A DNA stretch of 26,423 nucleotides, taken from assembly GCA_964196195.1 (NCBI GenBank), contig CAXMSE010000002.1, forward strand, positions 1 through 26,423, in the 5' to 3' direction. Positions within the stretch are counted from its first letter, which is position 1, and the number at the start of each line of letters is the position of its first letter. The notes beneath the pieces are model-generated. The model was not told where the DNA came from. It ran no database searches and saw only the letters and a program-made list of their open reading frames with translations. Positions 21,665 to 26,423 of this stretch are shown piece by piece. This stretch comes from OFTM10 sp964196195 (lineage in GTDB: Bacteria; Actinomycetota; Acidimicrobiia; Acidimicrobiales; Aldehydirespiratoraceae). A program made the translations under genes and the position numbers.

Positions 21665-24510
21665 CCACCCGTCTCCCCGTCCAACCCAACGAGGTGATCG
21701 ACCGCTCGAAGCCGCTCACCTTCACCTGGAACGGCAAGAAGATGCGCGGGTTCGAGGGCGACACCATCGTGTCAGCCATCCTCGCCAACGGCGAGCACGT
21801 CATCAGCCGCTCGATGAAATACCACCGTCCCCGCGGCGTGCTCACCGCCGATTTCTGGGACCCCAACACTTCGGTGCAGGTCGGCGACGAGCCGAACGTG
21901 CGGGCAGCGCACCGCCACCTTGTTTCAGGCATGGCCGTTTCGGCCCAGAACGTGTGGCCCTCCCTGAAGTACGACGCCAAGGCAGCCAGCGGCCTCGTGG
22001 GCCGCTTCCTGACCGCTGGCTTCTACTACAAGACCTTCATGAAACCGGCCAAGATGTGGCCGACCTACGAACGCGTTCTCGCGCGATTTGCCCCCGGCGG
22101 GAAGGTCGATCTCGACACTCCGCACGGTTACCACGACAAGCGCTATGCGCACCCCGACGTGGTGGTCGCCGGCGGTGGTCCTGCCGGCATCGCGGCCGCG
22201 ATCGAAGCCGCCCGCGCCGGTGCTTCGGTGATACTCGTCGAGCACGAACATGCTCTCGGCGGCCACCTTCGTTGGGGTTCCAACGACGACGGCGATGCCC
22301 TGGCCGGGCTTCTCGCCGAGGCCGAATCCGCTGGCGTGGAGATCCTCACCGACTCCACCGTGACGGGCCGCTACGAGGACAACTGGCTGGCCATTGCTCA
22401 ACGCAACCACCCCGTTGCGGTGGAGCGGCTCATCAAAGCCAGGGCCAAGGTGCTGGTCGTCGCTCCGGGCCTGATCGAGCGACCATACGTGTTCGCCGGC
22501 AACGACCTGCCCGGCGTCATGACATCGGGCGCGGTTCGCCGCCTGATCACCATGTACGCCATCAAGCCCGGCACCCGAGCTGTCGTACTCACTGCCAACG
22601 AATCGGGCGATACCGCGATCGACGAGCTCGAGGGGGCCGGGATCGAGGTAGTCAAGGTCATCGATGCTCGCACTGGGGCCAGCGTCACAAAGGCCATCGG
22701 CTCCAAGAGCCGGGTCAAGGCCGTCACCTGCAGTGATGGCTCGATCGTCGATGCGGATCTACTCGTCACCGCAACCGGATGGACTGCCCCCACCTCCCTG
22801 CTCAACATGAGCGGCGACCGACCCGTGTACGACCCATCCGTCGCCCGCTTCTTCGCCGACAGCCCGCCCGACAATGTGCTCACCACCGGCGGCATCGCGG
22901 GCGACGGCACCCGCCATGAGCTAATCGCCCACGGCCGCTCCACCGGCGCACTGGCTGCCAGTCGCGCCGTGGTAGCCCGCCACCGGATCCAGGCGGCCAC
23001 CGCCAGAGCCGTCGCAGTCGACGGCTCCGAGCCCACCTACCCCGACGACACCCGGACGCCTCTCGGCCGCGATCCCCACCCTGAGCTTTTTCGATCCACC
23101 TCCCACGGCATGGTCGACTTCTCAGAGGACATCTCATCGAAAGATATTTTCGGTGCGGCCGCCGAAGGATTCGATTCGGTCGAGCTGCTCAAGCGATTCA
23201 CCACCGCCACGATGGGGCCGTCACAAGGCAAGCTCGAGACGGTCAACACGGTGGCCCTGCTGGCCGAGGCGAGAGGCGAGACCATTTCCGAGGTGGGCAC
23301 CACCGTCTGGCGTCCGCCCTATGCACCAATCGCACTGGGCGCCCTCGCCGGTCGCGTCTTCGAACCGGTGCGGCTCTCCTCCATCCAGCCCTGGCATGAA
23401 GCCAACGGCTCCACCCCGATTCTCGCCGGCCAGTGGGTGCGGCCCGAACACTACGGCGACCCCCAGCAAGAGGTGCGCAACACGCGCGCTAACGTCGGCA
23501 TCACCGACGTCACCCCTCTCGGCAAGCTCGATCTCCAGGGGCCCGACGTTGCGAAGCTGCTCAGCCAGCTCTACACCAACAAGTGGATGCAGCTGGCGGT
23601 CGGTTCGGTCCGCTACGGCATCATGTGCGCTGAGGACGGGGTGGTGCTCGACGACGGCGTCACCGGCCGTCTGGGCGACGATCACTACCTGATGACCACC
23701 ACCTCGTCTGGTGCCGGCGGGGTCTGGAACTGGATCGAGAACTGGCTCCAGACCGAACATCCGGAATGGCAGGTCCACGTCACACCGGTCACCACCGGCC
23801 TCACCTCGATCAATGTGGCCGGCCCCAGGAGTCGCGAGCTGATGAGCCGACTCGTCGGCGACGACATCGACCTCGACCCCGATGCGTTCAGGTACATGCA
23901 GGTGCGCACCGGCACCATCGCCGGCGTGAAGGATTGTGTGGTGTGGCGCATCGGGTTCACCGGCGAGCTGTCATTCGAGATCCATGTGCCTTCCGGTCAC
24001 GGCCTGCATGTGTGGAAGACCCTCTTGGAACAGGGTGAATCCCTCGGCGTGGCCCCCTTCGGCCTCGAGGCCCAACGCATCATGCGCCTCGAGAAGGGCC
24101 ACTTCATCGTGGGCCAGGACACCGATGGGCTCAGCAAGGCCCCGACCACCGGAATGATCGGCCTGCTGAAGCTCGACAAGGACGACTGGGCGGGAAAGCC
24201 CGAGGTGACGTGGGCGCTCGAGGGTGACTACCCCCGAATCGTCGCGATCCAGCCGACGGATCCGAGCATCGTTCCCGAGGAGGCCTGCCAGATACTGAGG
24301 GATGGCACCAAGGAGATCGTGGGTCGGATCACTTCGTCGCGGTTCTCGCCGACGCTGGATCGTGCGGTCTGCCTCGGCCAGGTCACCGCCGAGTTCGCCG
24401 ACCCCGGCACCACTCTCACGGTTCAGCTCGTCAATGGCGAGCGAATCACCGCCCGGGTGATGGAACACCACGCCCACTTCGACCCGGAAGGAGAGCGGCT
24501 CCGTGGCTGA
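21661..24510 (+). CDS. soxA: Sarcosine oxidase, alpha subunit
   Basis: 949 residues, a normal length for this multidomain subunit. The N-terminal ferredoxin-like domain includes KYHRPRGVLTADF and GFYYKTFMKPAKMWP. The NAD-binding domain has VVVAGGGPAGIAAAIEAARAG (about 167-187). A central linker precedes the glycine-cleavage T-protein-like folate-binding domain from about residue 600 (GKLDLQGPDVAKLL, GFTGELSFEIHVPSGHG, LEKGHFIVGQDTDG) and the C-terminal barrel ending FDPEGERLRG. It binds NAD+, part of the FMN site and tetrahydrofolate, so that the methyl group leaves as 5,10-methylene-THF. The GTG start at 21661 has AGGAGG six bases upstream and overlaps soxD by 4 bp. Confidence 0.97.
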   Translation: MTTRLPVQPNEVIDRSKPLTFTWNGKKMRGFEGDTIVSAILANGEHVISRSMKYHRPRGVLTADFWDPNTSVQVGDEPNVRAAHRHLVSGMAVSAQNVWPSLKYDAKAASGLVGRFLTAGFYYKTFMKPAKMWPTYERVLARFAPGGKVDLDTPHGYHDKRYAHPDVVVAGGGPAGIAAAIEAARAGASVILVEHEHALGGHLRWGSNDDGDALAGLLAEAESAGVEILTDSTVTGRYEDNWLAIAQRNHPVAVERLIKARAKVLVVAPGLIERPYVFAGNDLPGVMTSGAVRRLITMYAIKPGTRAVVLTANESGDTAIDELEGAGIEVVKVIDARTGASVTKAIGSKSRVKAVTCSDGSIVDADLLVTATGWTAPTSLLNMSGDRPVYDPSVARFFADSPPDNVLTTGGIAGDGTRHELIAHGRSTGALAASRAVVARHRIQAATARAVAVDGSEPTYPDDTRTPLGRDPHPELFRSTSHGMVDFSEDISSKDIFGAAAEGFDSVELLKRFTTATMGPSQGKLETVNTVALLAEARGETISEVGTTVWRPPYAPIALGALAGRVFEPVRLSSIQPWHEANGSTPILAGQWVRPEHYGDPQQEVRNTRANVGITDVTPLGKLDLQGPDVAKLLSQLYTNKWMQLAVGSVRYGIMCAEDGVVLDDGVTGRLGDDHYLMTTTSSGAGGVWNWIENWLQTEHPEWQVHVTPVTTGLTSINVAGPRSRELMSRLVGDDIDLDPDAFRYMQVRTGTIAGVKDCVVWRIGFTGELSFEIHVPSGHGLHVWKTLLEQGESLGVAPFGLEAQRIMRLEKGHFIVGQDTDGLSKAPTTGMIGLLKLDKDDWAGKPEVTWALEGDYPRIVAIQPTDPSIVPEEACQILRDGTKEIVGRITSSRFSPTLDRAVCLGQVTAEFADPGTTLTVQLVNGERITARVMEHHAHFDPEGERLRG

Positions 24511-25048
24511 TCCACTCGCTTTCGAAAGTTCCGTAGTCACCATCGGACGCGCGGCCGGTACCGGTTCGGTCGCCTTGGCCGACGACTCGGCGGTGACAAA
24601 GGCAAGCGTTCGTGCGGCCGACGGCACCGCCGCGGCTTCCGCTCTCGGACTCACGTTCGGCTCGGCCGAGACCCGCGGCGACGTTCTGGTCGCCCGCACC
24701 CGCCCCGACGAATGGATTGTTTTCGGCACGTCGGAAGCGGTGACGGCCTATGTCGGTGATCTCGACCTGTCCGGCTACGCCAGCACCGTCGACATCACCC
24801 ACAGCCGCTTGATGTTCAGAATCACCGGCTCGGTCGCCGCGAAGGCGCTGGAGAAGGTGTGCAGCGTCGACTTCTCCGATCCGATGACGCCCGACGGCGC
24901 CTGTGTGGGCGCGTCGGTGGCCAGGGTCGGGTGCGACATCATCCGCGACGACATCGACGAGGTACCGAGCTACCGGATTCTCTGCGACCGCTCGTTCGGC
25001 CAGTACCTGTTCGACGCCCTGGTCGACGCCAAGGCCGAGTTCGGCTGA
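24503..25048 (+). CDS. soxG: Sarcosine oxidase, gamma subunit
   Basis: 181-residue small subunit with the T-protein/YgfZ-like fold, found only in heterotetrameric sarcosine oxidases. Recognisable parts are ARTRPDEWIVFG, VDITHSRLMFRITGSVAAKALEK-type helix, and SVARVGCDIIRDD with YRILCDRSFGQYLFDAL near the C-terminus. The GTG start at 24503 overlaps the soxA stop by 8 bases and has AAGGAG nine bases upstream, so translation is probably coupled. The stop is six bases from that of the convergent substrate-binding protein gene; neither glyA nor purU follows as it does in some corynebacterial clusters. Confidence 0.93.
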   Translation: MADPLAFESSVVTIGRAAGTGSVALADDSAVTKASVRAADGTAAASALGLTFGSAETRGDVLVARTRPDEWIVFGTSEAVTAYVGDLDLSGYASTVDITHSRLMFRITGSVAAKALEKVCSVDFSDPMTPDGACVGASVARVGCDIIRDDIDEVPSYRILCDRSFGQYLFDALVDAKAEFG

Positions 25049-25054
25049 ACGTCG

Positions 25055-26026
25055 CTAGCCGGTCCAGAGGGCGATGATCGCAGGATTCGCCGCCATCCAA
25101 TTAGCAGCGGCCTCGGCCGGCTCGAGTCCTCCGACATCCACCAGGGCCGCCATGCTCGCCAATACCTCGTTGGTGAGATCGATGCGGGCGATCAGATTCG
25201 CCGCCAGGGGCCAGCGTTCCGGCAGGCGCTGGCTGATCGCCATCTTCAGATAGCCGTCGGACGCGTTTCCGCAGTCGTGGGTGAGATTGGGATTGTCCCC
25301 CCAGCCCGGATCTATCGGGCACTCCTCCTCGAAGGACGGGAACTCCACGAACGACCCATCGTGGACGAACTCGATGTAACTCGGCGTCCAGTTGAACAAC
25401 ACGATTGGTGTCCGGGTGGCCACGGCCGATTCGAGTTCTTCGAAGAGAACGCTCGCCGATTCCATGTGGATCACATCGAAGTTCATCTGCAAAGCGGCGA
25501 CGCGCTGCTCATCGCCTTTCAACCAGTTGAGCGGGCCGGTTAGGAAGCGGCCCCTGCCCGGGTTTTCGGGCGAGCCGAACAGCACCGCACACTCGTCGAG
25601 CGCCTTCCAGTCGGGTAGCCCGGGGCAGAGCTCACCCACATAGGAGGGATACCACCAGTCCTCCCGGGTGACGGCCGAGTGGGTGGCCCAATCAAGCACA
25701 CATCCCTTGTCGACCTGTTCGTCGAAAGCCAGACCGAACGGGTCCTCCCAGACCTCCTGCACGATGTCGATCTCACCGTCGCACATGGATTGGTAGACCG
25801 CACGCGTGTCGGCCTGAACGAGATCGACGGTGTAACCCGCGGTTTCCAGAATAGTGCCGATCACTTCGGCGCTCACCATCTGGCTCGACCAGTTGTGCAC
25901 CGCTATCTGGATGTGGGTTTCGCTGTCATGATCGAGCGGATCCGCGAGCGGGTCACCGTCGTCGCTGCTGCATGCCGCCAGAACCAGCACAAGCAGTAAC
26001 AGCGAAACTCTCAGTCGTGTCGACAT
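25055..26026 (-). CDS. Glycine betaine/choline-type ABC substrate-binding lipoprotein (OpuAC/ProX-like)
   Basis: 323 residues. Signal peptide with lipobox LAAC (Cys19), then an Asp-rich linker and an OpuAC-type binding domain beginning IQIAVHNWSSQMVSAEVIG. Aromatic residues likely to form the cage for a quaternary ammonium group are in HNWSSQ, IVQEVWEDPFG, WWYPSYV and FNWTPSYIEF. The C-terminus (VLASMAALVDVGGLEPAEAAANWM) matches the family. AGGGAG lies very close to the ATG. A TACTGT box at 26072-26077 could be its -10. No permease or ATPase partner is next to it, so it is an orphan here. Placement beside soxBDAG suggests capture of betaine or another methylated amine. Confidence 0.9.
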   Translation of the reverse strand: MSTRLRVSLLLLVLVLAACSSDDGDPLADPLDHDSETHIQIAVHNWSSQMVSAEVIGTILETAGYTVDLVQADTRAVYQSMCDGEIDIVQEVWEDPFGLAFDEQVDKGCVLDWATHSAVTREDWWYPSYVGELCPGLPDWKALDECAVLFGSPENPGRGRFLTGPLNWLKGDEQRVAALQMNFDVIHMESASVLFEELESAVATRTPIVLFNWTPSYIEFVHDGSFVEFPSFEEECPIDPGWGDNPNLTHDCGNASDGYLKMAISQRLPERWPLAANLIARIDLTNEVLASMAALVDVGGLEPAEAAANWMAANPAIIALWTG

Positions 26027-26071
26027 ATCTCCCTACGGAGCCTGAAACTCGGTCGAACCCGCCCACTCAGG

Positions 26072-26077
26072 ACAGTA
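26072..26077 (-). promoter_or_regulatory. Possible -10 box for the betaine-type binding protein gene
   Basis: TACTGT on the minus strand, about 45 bases upstream of the ATG at 26026, is the best -10-like hexamer in the 168-bp divergent gap. No clear -35 accompanies it. For the rightward gene, TATCAT at 26150-26155 is a comparable candidate. Confidence 0.25.
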
Positions 26078-26180
26078 ACAACTCTCGTCGCCGGAACGGA
26101 ACGTCGCGTCCGTGGGTATGCGGTTGAGGCGTGCGGGGAGAAGTCTCGTTATCATCTCAGCAAAGGCGCGGACGGTGGAC

Positions 26181-26187
26181 GGAGGAG
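26181..26187 (+). promoter_or_regulatory. Shine-Dalgarno site that sets the start of the last gene
   Basis: GGAGGAG followed by seven bases and the GTG at 26195. It decides the start and strand of the proline-rich gene, whose low-complexity sequence otherwise gives open frames on both strands. Confidence 0.7.
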
Positions 26188-26194
26188 TCGACTG

Positions 26195-26423
26195 GTGACC
26201 GAACCGCCCGAAGGGTCAAGCGAACGAGTCGGCTCGGATCTGCCGCGCCCCTACGTCGATCCGGGAGACGATGCCCCGCCACCCCCTCCGGTCGCGCCAA
26301 CGCCACCGCCCCCCGCGCCCCGGCAACCGGCGCCCCAACAGCCGGCCGCACCCCCACCCCACCGGGCTCCAACACCCCCACCCCAACGGGCTCCAACACC
26401 CCCACCCCAGCAACCCACAGCGC
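26195..26423 (+). CDS. Proline-rich N-terminus of an unidentified protein (3' end beyond window)
   Basis: The frame is open for 76 codons to the window end. It begins with an acidic stretch (VTEPPEGSSERVGSD), then LPRPYVDPGDD, and becomes almost purely Pro, Ala, Gln and Thr. An eight-residue unit RAPTPPPQ occurs twice in tandem with a partial copy before it. Such tails often precede membrane or secreted domains in Actinobacteria, but no domain is visible yet and I assign no function. GTG start with an excellent Shine-Dalgarno site. Divergent from the betaine-type binding protein across 168 bp. Opposite-strand frames here are mirror images of the repeat. Confidence 0.6.
   Translation, partial: MTEPPEGSSERVGSDLPRPYVDPGDDAPPPPPVAPTPPPPAPRQPAPQQPAAPPPHRAPTPPPQRAPTPPPQQPTA
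26350..26409. repeat. 24-bp tandem repeat, about 2.5 copies
   Basis: Two nearly identical 24-base units (26362-26385 and 26386-26409, differing at the first base) follow a half unit starting at 26350. The unit length is a multiple of three, so it encodes RAPTPPPQ repeats and copy number can change without frameshift. The window ends just after the array, so further copies may follow. Confidence 0.75.

Noticed and set aside
21453..22736. 427-codon frame overlapping soxD and soxA
   Set aside because: Arg-rich shadow of the true soxD and soxA frames, which are joined by a GTGA overlap and match their families throughout.
26157..26413. Minus-strand frames over the proline-rich region
   Set aside because: Their Gly/Val/Trp repeats are the mirror of the CCCCA-rich tandem repeat; the plus strand has a strong Shine-Dalgarno site and a better start.
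1..26423. Search for CRISPR arrays, tRNA genes, insertion sequences, attachment sites and defence systems
   Set aside because: No regularly spaced repeats, tRNA-like cloverleaf, transposase, integrase or known defence genes were recognised by reading. The only degraded element is the ABC ATPase remnant.

Overview
The window is GC-rich, gene-dense DNA, most likely from an actinobacterium. The clearest clue is a Bpa/PafE-type proteasome activator, a family restricted to proteasome-bearing Actinomycetota. GTG starts and SD-less starts preceded at a fixed distance by a TANNNT box fit the same phylum. A marine or freshwater Acidimicrobiia-like lineage is my guess, from acidic lipoprotein linkers and overall gene style; no rRNA is present to confirm it. 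There are no tRNAs, rRNAs, CRISPR arrays or insertion sequences that I can see, and no stretch over 300 bases lacks a gene.

Left part (1-6142): the 3'-truncated translational GTPase gene typA runs leftward off the window. Divergent from it is a plus-strand operon of an RraA-like protein, an ornithine-cyclodeaminase/mu-crystallin family oxidoreductase and a lipoprotein-like alpha/beta hydrolase with a TAP-type C-terminus, followed by the proteasome activator bpa.

Middle (6133-15154, all minus strand): pyrE, a rhomboid protease, a VOC protein, then a complete BMP-type ABC importer (permease, permease, lipoprotein, double-ATPase) followed by a PLP aminotransferase and a RhlG-like short-chain dehydrogenase. 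The importer resembles nucleoside/purine importers, but the attached enzymes leave its substrate open.

Middle right (15187-17871): an exodeoxyribonuclease III gene divergent from pyrE, a cytosine deaminase of the yeast FCY1 type, a one-TM protein of unknown function, and the remains of an ABC-2-type ATPase gene with several lesions.

Right part (17835-25048): an MFS transporter and a LysR regulator face a complete heterotetrameric sarcosine oxidase operon, soxBDAG. A palindromic T-N11-A site lies between lysR and soxB. Convergent to soxG is a glycine-betaine-type ABC substrate-binding lipoprotein. Together these suggest use of betaine-derived methylamines: betaine capture, then sarcosine oxidation to glycine plus methylene-tetrahydrofolate. 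The window closes with the proline-rich N-terminus of an unidentified protein.

Two classes of start are visible. Internal operon genes mostly have good Shine-Dalgarno sites. Six genes lack one and instead carry TANNNT exactly six bases before the start codon, as expected for leaderless transcripts.
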